From the NCBI GenBank assembly GCA_001970955.1, contig MPUH01000375.1, positions 1-59,719 on the forward strand: a stretch of 59,719 nt of DNA. Reading direction: 5' to 3'. Below are positions 19,712 to 29,444 of the stretch, in pieces. Position numbers and translations under genes: made by a program. Positions within the stretch are counted from its first letter, which is position 1, and the number at the start of each line of letters is the position of its first letter. This DNA comes from Stentor coeruleus. Its lineage: Eukaryota; Ciliophora; Heterotrichea; Heterotrichida; Stentoridae. Below the pieces are notes generated by a model. That model had not been told where the DNA came from. It ran no database searches and saw nothing but the letters and a program-made list of their open reading frames with translations.

Positions 19712-20653
19712 TTATTTAAGTATTTTAGTCTCATAAGTCACATGCGATTCTAACACCTGATTATCAAAAACAAAAGATGCAAAACTATAAATCATATACC
19801 CAACAGGAATAAGTAAACACAAATACTGAACCCAAGCAAATTTCATGGTCTCTAAAAATCCTGGGGTGTATTCAAACTTTTGATGTGCAGGGATTCTAAC
19901 TTTCATAGAAATTGTGCATGTTTCATCATCACCTTTAGGCATCACTAATGATTGATAATTATAATAAGTCGTACAATTCCTATCATTATATCTTAAAAAC
20001 AGCGAAGGTAAATAATTCTGATTACTAGAAGTTTGACTAAGAACTGAAGTATCATATTCATTTCTTACAATTGTTGTAGCTTTTAAAGGTTGGCTTTGTC
20101 TAAATTCTAAATTCCCATCTATAAACACAGTAGAAGCTCCAACAGGGGTTTGAACTTCAGCAAAAGCCATGCCAACCATATCTAATTTAACTCTGTCTCT
20201 TATCTTATAATCATAAAATGTTAGAACTTTTACACTTTTTACATAAATTGGATCAGTATAAGCTGTAATATTAAATTCATACATATCTGGATAGTTATCA
20301 AAATTGAAGTCTAATAAGCTTGATTTTATAAGCATAGGTGAGAGGTCTGAAAAAAACATTTCATTAACTCCTCCCATTGATGAAAATATCAAAGTTGAAG
20401 GACTTTTTATTATAGCTCCATTACTAGCAACTTCTTCTTCAGTGTAAATCATGACGAGAATTTCTTTTCTGTATAAAACTTTTGGCTGTTCTAGATAAGT
20501 TTCTTGTTTTTTCCAAAAGTCGTAGGTTGAGAAAGCTAAAAAGAATGGCAAAATTATAGCTACCATAAAGAGGAACCAGCAAAAAATAAAACTGCAGCTG
20601 AATGCTGATGCGCGGTAAACTTTGAGTAGAGGTTCTGAAAAGAGTATTGCCAT
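19712..20653 (-). CDS. TMEM231: TMEM231, ciliary transition-zone membrane protein
   Basis: 313 aa, matching the family's length and topology. TM1 is at about residues 20-42 (FIFCWFLFMVAIILPFFLAF) and is preceded by SEPLLKVYRASAFS. A long extracellular/luminal beta-rich region follows. TM2 is near 270-290, after the family signature YTPGFLETMKFAWVQYLCLL. FVFDNQVL just after TM2 also matches. Other hallmarks are FWKKQETYLEQPKV near the N-terminus and VFIDGNLEFRQSQPL in the middle. TMEM231 belongs to the MKS/B9 complex at the transition zone that gates protein entry to cilia. This fits a heavily ciliated cell. Start context is CATTATAA-ATG. Identity is strongly supported. Confidence 0.93.
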   Translation of the reverse strand: MAILFSEPLLKVYRASAFSCSFIFCWFLFMVAIILPFFLAFSTYDFWKKQETYLEQPKVLYRKEILVMIYTEEEVASNGAIIKSPSTLIFSSMGGVNEMFFSDLSPMLIKSSLLDFNFDNYPDMYEFNITAYTDPIYVKSVKVLTFYDYKIRDRVKLDMVGMAFAEVQTPVGASTVFIDGNLEFRQSQPLKATTIVRNEYDTSVLSQTSSNQNYLPSLFLRYNDRNCTTYYNYQSLVMPKGDDETCTISMKVRIPAHQKFEYTPGFLETMKFAWVQYLCLLIPVGYMIYSFASFVFDNQVLESHVTYETKILK

Positions 20654-21725
20654 TTATAATGGAACTAAAGAAAAATAAGCTTTTTGTCTTGGGGCGAATG
20701 TGAAAAAGTATTTGTGGATTTGAAGTTTGTGTATTTTGGGGTTAATTGTGATATGAGAATTGCTACTTTAGTAATGGTAAATTAAAATTTATAAGGTATA
20801 AATCATAAAATATATAATTAGGATTTTGGTATATATTAATTATGTTGATAATTATACAATTTAGATAACAGAGATTTCCAATAGGGGTATATTTTTTACT
20901 GATATTAAATTGAAACAATAAAAGTAGATTGTTTTAGAATTTTGCATAGGCATTTGAAAAATTATACTGATATAACTAAAAGGCTAATTAAGAAGTAAAT
21001 TGTGATATAATATACATATTATAAAATAATTTACAGGTTATGAAGTAAGCTAGTTATTAGTAGTAAACTTATATAAATTGTATATATATAACAATCCTAT
21101 CTTGTTATGCCTTTTTTAATTAATCATATTTAATTCATGAAGCTAGAACGAGTTTTATACTTGTGTTTATCTATATATGCAGTCTAAAAAATTAGCCTTC
21201 CTCAAAAATAGACATAAATAAACAAGCCCAATCTAATATAATGCCTTATCAAATTCTCAATTATATTTGGTAAAATATTAAATAACAAAATGCTTATTTT
21301 ACAGTAGCAAGCATAAGCACTTCAGCTAAGAAAAAATATCTTATCCTAGTAAAAGCTTATATCAGAATTGAATAATACTTTTTTACGCTAAAAGTTTTCA
21401 AAATCTCAAAAAATTGTCGGCTGCACAATTCATGAATAATTTTATGCACGCCAGATTTATAAAATTTGTTTATTTTCAGAAAATACATCAAATAGCATCT
21501 CTTTATGCTTATAAAAAACTTTTGAAGAAAAAAATCCGTTTTCTGTTAAGTTCTGGTAAAAAGCCCATAATTATTTTATTTAAATTATGGCTAAATTTCT
21601 ATATCTTATTCTAAATTTTTCCAATGTTTAATGCAAAGAATATTTTGAAACTTTAAATATTCTTTTATATATTGGCAGGTATACTTACTGCCTGAAACAA
21701 TTGATATCTTTATCTAGTTAATTAT
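20654..21725. other. Intergenic region
   Basis: No convincing gene. G-rich on the + strand next to TMEM231, as expected upstream of a reverse gene. A 60-codon ATG ORF at 21432-21614 exists but is Lys/Phe/Leu-rich like random AT-rich frames and lacks the start element. Confidence 0.5.
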
Positions 21726-22025
21726 TTATGTATTTTTTAAATGATAATTTCTAATATGTTTGAGTATTGCTGACTTGTGCCTTAAGTGGGTAAAGCATAT
21801 TTCACACTTGTACGGTTTTTCCTGTGTATGAATAAACATATGCTCTTTAAGGTTTTGGTGGTTTCGGAAAAACTTCAAGCAAATATTGCATTGAGCTCTC
21901 TTTGAGTTTAGGTGGAACACATTAACATGTCTTTTAAGGTTAAACTTCGATGAATACTCTCTCCCACAACCAGGGAAAATGCAACAAAATACTGTAATTA
22001 CTTTCATTTCTTCTTTGATATTCAT
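21726..22025 (-). CDS. Small C2H2 zinc-finger protein (three fingers)
   Basis: 99 aa consisting almost only of three classical C2H2 fingers: CCIFPGCGREYSSKFNLKRH (with the N-terminal Cys pair spaced C-x4-C), CNICLKFFRNHQNLKEHMFIH and CEICFTHLRHKSAILKHIRN. They are joined by a canonical TQEKPYK linker between fingers 2 and 3. Three linked fingers normally bind DNA, so a transcription factor or chromatin role is likely. No other domain is present. The start at 22025 is supported by GCGTATATAA-ATG. The gene sits isolated between two roughly 1-kb non-coding stretches. Confidence 0.85.
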   Translation of the reverse strand: MNIKEEMKVITVFCCIFPGCGREYSSKFNLKRHVNVFHLNSKRAQCNICLKFFRNHQNLKEHMFIHTQEKPYKCEICFTHLRHKSAILKHIRNYHLKNT

Positions 22026-23036
22026 TTATATACGCTAAGAAAATTCCCATTTCTGATTGAATCCAAATTATGCATAAACTATAAAAATTATATCTTAACA
22101 AAATGAAATAATGCTTTCTATAAAGTGTTAGAATTTTTATATTTAATCAAATCTATTTTCATCTTCATAAAAAAATGAAGTTTATCAGAAATAAAGCCTT
22201 TCTAGCATCATCTGAAATAGTTTCTATCAATAAGAACGAATTTTATATCTGCTAATTATGATACCTTTAACTGATATATTAGTTGTTAATAAAAATAACT
22301 ATAATCATATTTCAAAAAGTAAAAAATTGTGATTATAAAAGTTAAAAGAAGAGCTTATAAGCACATAGAATCATAGAAATCTAATAATTATTCAATTTCA
22401 ACAACCAAAGAGCAGTTTCATATTTCAGATGAATATTTTTTCAAATAGTTTATAATATCAGTTTTTCATTGAAGAATTAGTAAAGCCCTAATCAAAGATA
22501 AACATAATTTTATCAATAAAAACAGTCATGCACTACATAATCTTGACCCTGAGTTCAGAAATTTTGGTTATCGGAATGAGTTTAAAAATTCTGAAAGGCT
22601 TTTAATAATATAGTAAATCATGTAGTTTTTATAATTTTATAGGGTTAAATATGCAAGTTTAAAAGTATTTTAACAGATTTAGGTTATGCTAACTCTCAAA
22701 TAATCCAAAGCTTGCATATTGTGAAAGTATCAAGAGTTGATGGAGAAGTAAAGGCTTATCAAGAGAGTTTTTATGTTATCTTAGAAAAAGTGGCTGAATT
22801 GATGTTTGGATAGGTTTAGAAGATTTTTGATCTGTATAATGCTTGCTTGTAGGCAATACATTGAAGATATAAGAATCGAACATTAGCATTATGGAAAAGA
22901 AAAAAAAGAAGGCATGGTGCACACAAACTAATTCGAATTGCACAATACCAAAAATGCGATTTCTTAGAGGCTAAAGTTGGGTTTAGATTCAAATATATTT
23001 TAAGTCTTCCACATGTTGGAAATATAGGTATAAAAT
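22026..23036. other. Divergent intergenic region with possible coding relic
   Basis: Holds the promoters of the zinc-finger and EF-hand genes. The part 22473-22813 has two protein-like open stretches without a start codon (listed separately). A short patch 22930-22960 (CTAATTCGAATTG) resembles a tRNA T-loop but has no matching arms. Confidence 0.45.
22473..22813 (+). pseudogene. Possible decayed protein-coding segment, family unknown
   Basis: Two open stretches lack an ATG: 22473-22613 (46 codons, with NSHALHNLDPEFRNFGYRNE) and 22649-22813 (54 codons, with SQIIQSLHIVKVSRVDGEVK and ESFYVILEKVAELMFG). Their balanced amino-acid use, with Asp, Glu, Gly, Val and Ser, is unlike the random Lys/Ile/Phe/Asn frames around them. 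They look like pieces of one disrupted gene. No similarity to other genes in the window is seen, and chance cannot be excluded. Confidence 0.3.
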
Positions 23037-23477
23037 ATGCAAGGAAAGTATTCTGATGAGGATTTAGCAGAATTTAAAGAGTCATTCGACTTGTTTGATA
23101 CTGAAAATAAAGGAGAAATTGAGTATAGCAAATTAGGGACAATATTAAGAAGTTTTAGATCATACCCTTGGATAATGGAAGCTGAAAGAGTAAATGCGAA
23201 AATGAAAGCTAAAGGCCGAGATACTATAGATTTTGACTGCTTTATGGAAATTTTTAATTATGATAACTATGATGACTTTGATCCTGAGGTAGAAATTTTA
23301 GAAAAAATAAGAGTCTATGATCCAGATAATACAGGTTTGATTGATAGGAATATTTTTATTTCTATATTAAAAGACATGGATCCAGGAATTACAGAAAATG
23401 AAGTATTTAATAGTCTCAATAATAAAAATTGTGATTTAGTTATCAACTATAAAGAAGTGATTAAACAATTAACTTAG
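23037..23477 (+). CDS. Calmodulin-like EF-hand protein
   Basis: 146 aa, the size and layout of calmodulin, troponin C or myosin light chains. It opens MQGKYSDEDLAEFKESFDLF. The first loop is DTENKGEIEYSK, with a non-acidic last position. The third is DPDNTGLIDRNI, also lacking the terminal Glu. Loops 2 and 4 are degenerate. Ca2+ binding is therefore weak or lost at several sites, more like a myosin light chain or divergent calmodulin than a true calmodulin. Likely role: Ca2+-sensing or structural light chain. GGTATAAAAT abuts the ATG. Stop is TAG. Confidence 0.85.
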   Translation: MQGKYSDEDLAEFKESFDLFDTENKGEIEYSKLGTILRSFRSYPWIMEAERVNAKMKAKGRDTIDFDCFMEIFNYDNYDDFDPEVEILEKIRVYDPDNTGLIDRNIFISILKDMDPGITENEVFNSLNNKNCDLVINYKEVIKQLT

Positions 23478-23613
23478 TCTGTGATATGAATATTCATAAA
23501 AAGCATCTGATAGTTTTGGTTTGTTTGCTTGCTTATATGTTTATTTGTATAAAAGATAAATTTCTATTGTTTAGTTAGAAGTATTAAATATTGTAATTAT
23601 AGTATAATAATAG

Positions 23614-24015
23614 ATGTCCTTTAGGAAATTTATCCAAAGAGCCTATTATCCTGAGTTCACAAAACAAAGGATTTTATTTGCTAATGCAGAAATAGCAGGA
23701 ATGATCCCTAAAGAACGTTTAGATGTAATAAGCAGTTCTCTTAAATATTATTTTGCAAAGCGCTTAGCATCATTAGGAATTTCGGGTGTTTTAGCTGTAT
23801 GTGTGCCAACACCAACAGGCTTTATTATAGAGAATATGCTAAGATTAAGTGTATTTACTATAGCTTTTCGTGGGATGGTATACAAGATTGAAATAGATTT
23901 ATTAGAAAAAATCAATGAAGCAGTCAATGGATTAGATTTAGAAAGTAAAATAGAAGAACTAAATATCCCAGAAAAGGATAAGGAAACACTTGAAGGCATC
24001 ATGAAAGATAAATAA
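23614..24015 (+). CDS. 133-aa protein of unknown function with a hydrophobic centre
   Basis: Family not recognised. Basic N-terminus (MSFRKFIQRAYYPEFTKQRI), a hydrophobic central part at about residues 55-90 (SLGISGVLAVCVPTPTGFII), then an acidic helical tail (LLEKINEAVNGLDLESKIEE). The N-terminal RKFIQRAYYPEF could act as a mitochondrial presequence, but that is weak. A decayed second copy lies just downstream (24127-24360), so the gene belongs to a locally duplicated family. AGTATAATAATAG precedes the ATG. Stop is TAA. Confidence 0.7.
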   Translation: MSFRKFIQRAYYPEFTKQRILFANAEIAGMIPKERLDVISSSLKYYFAKRLASLGISGVLAVCVPTPTGFIIENMLRLSVFTIAFRGMVYKIEIDLLEKINEAVNGLDLESKIEELNIPEKDKETLEGIMKDK

Positions 24016-24126
24016 CTTTCGTTTCATAAAAATAAAAGCTTTGATGATTTTATTACATATTTTATTTGATTGAATACTAAACATAATATTTTATTATACA
24101 AATATAATGATATAAAATATTAAGAT

Positions 24127-24360
24127 ATGCTTAAGATTATCGGAAAAACTTTCATAATATTTTATAGTCTTTATGATTCAGGGATCTTCGCTTTTTATGC
24201 TCCTGTTGCATTTGATTTAACATACCAAGAATTGCTGTACAAGAGTAAAATGGATTTAATTGAAAAATTAAAAATGCATATATCGAGATCTTGATAATAA
24301 AGTTGACGAAATGCAATTTTCACCTTAAGAAAGTCCTAGAAAAGTAAAGAAAAAAACGAT
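24127..24360 (+). pseudogene. Decayed tandem copy of the 133-aa gene
   Basis: An ATG at 24127 opens 55 codons ending TGA at 24292. Its YKSKMDLIEKLKM aligns with YKIEIDLLEKINE of the intact gene at the DNA level. After the stop, a one-base frame change continues as DLDNKVDEMQFSP, matching LDLESKIEELNIP, before another in-frame TAA. N-terminal homology is poor. It reads as a paralogous copy disrupted by frameshift and stop. It could also be expressed as a short 55-aa product. Confidence 0.55.
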
Positions 24361-24505
24361 AAATAGTAAACTAACTAAAAGCAATCAAATCATTATCATT
24401 ATAGTTTAAAATAGCATACAAAAAGCATTTTCTTTCATTAAATAACATTTAAAATATAATAAAATTCATAAAAAAAATATTAAATCCTCTCTATCATACA
24501 ATAGT

Positions 24506-26590
24506 CTAATTATAATTAAAAGATAAAGCTGGAACTCCTTCTGGACTGTGCAACAAAGAATCAATTGAAACTCTCTGTTTACTAATATCAAGATTAATAT
24601 CGCAGTCAATCCTAAGAGAATTTTGTAAAGGCTTTATATATACATTCTCAATTTCTGATATTTTTTTACCACAATTTTCTTCTTCTTCAAAAAATGATTC
24701 TTGCTCAGAGTTCCTTTTAGATAATTGTTCAATAATCAAATCTAATCTTTTATTAATTCTACAGCTCAAAAAGTTTATGCTTTGAACTTTTATTTTAATA
24801 TTCTCAATATTCATAGTTGAAACTTCTTCATCTGTAAGTAAATCTTTACCTAAATTCCAATTCTCATCTTTTAACAGTTCTTTTGATATTTTCACATCAA
24901 TATATTCATTTAATTCTTTAAGATTTTTTATATTACTTCCGCTTTTGCTTAAGTCTTTAATATCAGGAATATTTTCTTTTAATTTATTTAATATTTTATC
25001 ATTTTCATAAGCTTGAACTACCATATCTCGCCATACTGTTTGGAATTCTGATTTTATATATTCAATAATATCATAGTTCATAATAAGTAAACTTGATTTT
25101 GCACAGCATTTTAAAGAATATGCTCTATTAGATTGCTTTATAATTTCAATCTCCCCGAAATTCGCTCCTGGTAAAAGTGCTAACAATACAAATTCCTCAT
25201 CATTTGCTTCAGCTCGGAATTCAACTTTACCTCTTAATAAAAAATATATCTCATCAGCATATTCCCCTATTTTATAAACATAATTATCTTTAACAATTAC
25301 TGTATGTGATAAAAAAGGTACAACACTACTAATAAAATTTGAATTCCGATACTTGAAAAAATTCAAAAACTTAGCTGAACCTTGATGCATAAAAAGGGCA
25401 ATTTCATATCTGAGGTTTTTTGGTAGTTCAAAAAAAATATCTTTTTGCTCAGTCCAATTAAAGCTTTGATAGTCATGAGTAGACTTTACACAATATCTAA
25501 TCTTCAACCTTAAAGTTTTAGAAAGGTTGATTTCTTTACTGAACTCATCAATAGCAGAAAGTTTATTCATCAAACTTGTTTCTCTAAATATATTTTACCT
25601 AGTCTCAAGACTACTTAAAATTGAAGCTAAACTACCAATAATAAATGAATAAAAACATATGCCGAATAACATCCAAAAAATTGCTATGATAATCTCAGCA
25701 CTAGTTCCAGGGGTTATATCCCCATATCCAACTGTTGAAAAAGTAACAAAACACCAATAAATTGATATAATATATTGGTTTTCATCTAAAAAACTACCTC
25801 TAACCAGCCATGATCTAGGACTATAATCTTCGAGTTTAGGTAAAAAAACCCACATACAAGCAAAAATATGAACACATATCAACACAGTGACAAATACCCC
25901 AATTAACCTAGCAACACTTTGTTTTATATTAAAAAAATCCTGAAGTTTCATCATAATCTCACTATTCTTATACTGCTGCATAAGTTTAAAAATCTTAGAA
26001 ATACGTAATAAACGATATAAACGAGGAAGCCTAAATAACCTCAAAAGATTGTTGTATCCACTTGAAGATGTACTTTCCATAAAAAAATCCATAGGAATAC
26101 AACCTATTAAATCAATAAGCATCCAACCTTTCATGTAATTTAATAATATTTTTTTGTGATTGTATATCAAATTATCTAACTCATCATAATAAGCGGAAAT
26201 ACAATTCACTAAAAAGTCGATAAAAAACAAAAGGTTTAAAGTATTGTCAAGCCACCACCATGAATCATAAACTGTACCTTCAATAAAAGCGATTCTATAT
26301 GGCATTATGGTTGCTGTGTATAATAGTAAGATAACCATGATACAATCCCAAAATTTTTTGAATTTAGATTGTGGGTGGATTACTGAACAGTGGCTTGAGA
26401 CGAATTCTGAGGTTTGTGTTTTTTCAAAGTGATTTAAGACACTAAGTTTATATCGACGAGAGAATTTGAAAATCTCAACGCCGTAATGTTTGCTGCTGTC
26501 TGTTTTGATAGCTTGTTCTTTTATTTGAGGGTCTTGCTTGAGTGGGGTTTCAGTATCACATCTTTCTTCTGTGGGTGGTAGATCTTGCAT
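24506..26590 (-). CDS. Voltage-gated-type K+ channel with cyclic-nucleotide-binding domain (two exons)
   Basis: Exon 1 is 25599-26590 and exon 2 is 24506-25583, separated by a 15-nt intron; 689 aa after splicing. Six membrane segments S1-S6 lie at about residues 80-325. S4 is weakly charged (RLFRLPRLYRLLRISKIFKL). The pore has the K+ selectivity signature FSTVGYGD. S6 ends in LASILSSLETR. The C-linker follows (NKLSAIDEFSKEINL), then a cyclic-nucleotide-binding domain with GEYADEIYFLLRGKVEF and phosphate-binding cassette FGEIEIIKQSNRAYS, whose Arg is retained. This is the CNG/HCN/EAG-like family; ciliates have large expansions of it that control membrane potential and ciliary beating. Gating by cAMP/cGMP is inferred, not shown. 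Confidence 0.93.
25584..25598 (-). other. 15-nt intron in the K+ channel gene
   Basis: Reads GTAAAATATATTTAG on the coding strand. It lies between SSLET-AG and AG-AAACAAG. Unspliced, its first bases create TAA right after Arg. Splicing gives SSLETRETSLMNKLSAIDEF, the expected S6 to C-linker junction. Confidence 0.93.
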
Positions 26591-27950
26591 TATTTAATAT
26601 ATAATTTTGAGTAATTTTTATATAGTTTTGAAATTTAGGGATTTTTTTAAGTTAGTAGATAGTTGGGAATAAGAATTTTTTTGTATTTAAAGAGTTGGGT
26701 TATAAAATGTGGTTGTGGAAATTAATTTTGTATAAATTAGTATCTGGTTTAATTAAATATCGAGCAATGCTGAAAAAAGATTTATATATTAAATATGTCA
26801 AGCTGTAAAAATGCTAGCATTTATTTGGAAATTTTTGAAGCACTTAATGTTTTTATAATTCATTATAATGTATTATTATAAGTAAAGCTATTATAATTAT
26901 ATTAAAAAACTATAATCACTAAGTTTTGTTTCCTCAGATTCAGCTTAGGAGTAAATTATAAGCTTTGAATTTAGTCTGGAATCTTCCCTTTACACTCCAA
27001 AAGTGATTTGATTCATCATTCATGTTTTAGTCTGTTTTTCGTTTAACCAGTTAAACTCATCCCTATTCATTGTCAATATTATTCGAGATTTAATTTAATA
27101 AAAACTCAAAATTATTTTCTTATAACCCCATGTAAAAATCTCTTTACCTAAATCAAGCATGCATAAAAAAGTTAATAATATCTAAAGTCAAAATAAAAAT
27201 CTTAAAATATTAGTATACTATTTTCTAACACAAATTTTATGATAATCTTATTATTTTACTAAATTTTTTATAAAAATATTTTTCATCATAATATTCCTTT
27301 AATATTTTCTAGTATAGATTTTATGATTTTCAGTTTTAAAATAAGGTATTAAGAAGGGCATAATTCTTTGATTTGTCTTGGATAACAATATACTTTTTTT
27401 CTTGTATAAACTTTGGCTATGAAAACTTTTGGTTTATAGTATTAGCTTTCAAGAACCACTGCTGTTTATATTACATTTTTATTTAGACATCATGGAAATT
27501 CCTTGCATAGTTTGATTGCTTGAAATTATATTTAACATTTTCGAGTTTTTGAGTAAACTAGCTTGCTTTTCTTTTTTGATATAGGGTTTTCTAATTAACA
27601 ACGAATAAAAAATTTATAGTTAAACTTTATATTTTATTTTTGAGGATTCTTTGTTAAGATTAGTTTAGATTAGAGATTTTTAGTTGGTTTGGAGAGGTTT
27701 TAATTAATTTTTATAGTATGGCATGGATAAATATCATTGACTTTGCTTTAAAATAGTATTTAGGATTTTGATTTTTATAGATATTTTAGGTAAGATATAT
27801 AAAATTTAGGGAATTTAGATTTTTTAGTAATTTAACACAAAGATTTGCTTATGATTGAGATGATATGCTTTAGTTCTTTATAGATAAGGCATAAACTGTT
27901 GAATAATATCAACAGATTTTATATATCCTCTAATATTTCTGATAATAAAT
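26591..27950. other. Divergent intergenic region (K+ channel / otubain gene)
   Basis: 1.36 kb with no coding signal found. G-rich on the + strand beside the channel gene, as expected. Unusually, it is also G/T-rich just upstream of the forward otubain gene, an exception to the asymmetry seen elsewhere. Confidence 0.5.
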
Positions 27951-29038
27951 ATGAATAACCGGAACCAGCCTTTCCAGCAACATAGCAATAGTCCTTATAC
28001 ATACAATAATCCAGGTTATCATGGGCAAAATACAACTAATTTTGTAATTCCCCATCAAGGAAAGGATGAAATCGAAGTTGAAAGATGCAATTATGCAGTA
28101 AGCATGAACCCCTTACAACATGGAAATCCTTCAAAATTGCAAGAGCAAAACATTGGCAAGAGTAATGATCCTTCAAGNCTTCAAGCTTTAGGGAGATTAA
28201 AATTGGGATAGATGATGAAGAATATCCAAAAACAATTAGCAAATTTTGGATAAGAATAGAAAATATGAAGAAAATGTATCCGTTTAACACTACGTTTACC
28301 TCAAATGTTGACAATTTGAAACGAGAAAGGAATATAGCTGCTTGGAAAAGAAGTAGAGGTGATGGAAATTGCTATTTTAGAGCTGTGATTACAAGTTATT
28401 ACGATATTATACATAAACCATATTCACCTATAGAAGACCTTGAAAACTTTAAAGAAATTTTATCAGGCCTAGATTTAAGCTATCCGAATATTTATGAGTT
28501 TAAAGAAGCACGAGATGAAATATTAAAGAGCCTAGATGAGTCTATTTACATAAAAAAAAGCAAATCTAAAATTGATGCTTATGAATATGCCCTTGAAAAT
28601 ATGCAAAATGAAAAGTTTGACATCAATCTTGTAAAGGTTTCTAGATTTATAACAGCTTGCACCCTTATAGAGGTAAAAGACTCTGATGAGTTTTTCCCTT
28701 ATTTGATAGATGGCTATGAAGGTTTTTTACATGAAATGATGGAAATGGGTAAAGAAGGAGGAGAGCTAACATTAATTTTATTACCAACCAAGCTGAATAT
28801 TCAGGTAATACAATTTATGTACTTAGATAAAGATATTGTTGTGCAGAAATTCCCTGATCAAGTTAAAAAAAACTCTAAGGTTATTTCAATTGTCAGAAGA
28901 GGAGGACATTATGATATTCTTTATTCCAAGCAGAGTTTAGAATTAGATTTTTGCAATCTATCTAATGGTTCTTTCACTTTCACTGAAAATCTGAATTATT
29001 ATTACAAAGAACTTATACCAAAAAATTCAGGGTTCTAA
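27951..29038 (+). CDS. Otubain-like (OTU, peptidase C65) deubiquitinase
   Basis: A single N at 28178 between two copies of CTTCAAG splits the ORF. Removing the N and one copy (8 nt) gives one frame of 360 codons (359 aa). The catalytic motif RSRGDGNCYFRAV carries the Asp and nucleophile Cys (Cys138 in the restored numbering). The C-terminal IVRRGGHYDILY supplies the catalytic His. The helical stretch between (YEYALENM...FITACTLIEV; DGYEGFLHEMMEMG) is otubain-like. The first 75 residues are Gln/Asn-rich and disordered. Otubains cleave ubiquitin chains or, non-catalytically, block E2 enzymes. Start context is CTGATAATAAAT-ATG. Stop is TAA. Confidence 0.88.
28171..28185. repeat. 7-nt duplication around a single N (assembly junction)
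   Basis: CTTCAAG at 28171-28177 recurs at 28179-28185 with N between them. Collapsing the 8 nt restores the otubain reading frame, so this is a junction artefact and not biology. Confidence 0.88.
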
Positions 29039-29215
29039 TTAGTTTATAGATAATAGAATAGTTATAATCATAAAAAATGCTAATAACCAGCTTAAAATAT
29101 AATTATATAAGTACAAAATCAAATATGCTTATCTCTTTAGTCTTTATATGAAAGTATCAACAAGTAAATAAGCTCAACTAATAACTAAAAAAATTTTTGC
29201 TATGTTAATAATTTG

Positions 29216-29396
29216 ATGGAACAGGAAAAAATTATTGAGATAATTTTTTAGAATGCTCAATATCTCATTAATAAAAGGTTGCAAATTATCCAAAATCATA
29301 GATTTTTGGGTGTTAGGGTGTTAGCTCTTAAGATAGCAGATTTCGATGCATGGCTCATTAATCACTTTGCTATAAAGTAGCCATCTTCTCTACCTT
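29216..29396 (+). pseudogene. Decayed partial copy of the adjacent histidine-kinase 5' end
   Basis: Starting at an ATG (29216), the sequence follows the kinase gene base for base with many substitutions: ATGGAACAGGAAAAA against ATGGAACAAGAAAAA, AATATCTCATTAATAAAAGG against AATATCTCAGCAAGTAAAAG, GCAGATTTCGATGCA against GCAGCTTTCGATGCA. It has in-frame stops, and about 51 nt are missing between GATGCA and TGGCTCAT. The preceding AATAATTT is also shared, so the duplication included the start element. It ends near CCTTA at 29396. Confidence 0.8.
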
Positions 29397-29444
29397 AATC
29401 TAATATTTTAGCATTATAAAATCTTTTCTTATTATAAATAATTT

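Noticed and set aside
21414..21614. Forward ORF starting at TTG
   Set aside because: Non-ATG start, Lys/Phe/Leu-rich like random frames, no start element. The ATG version is only 60 aa.
22862..22960. Possible tRNA (GAATCGAAC and ATTCGAATT motifs)
   Set aside because: Neither orientation gives matching T-arm, anticodon and acceptor stems.
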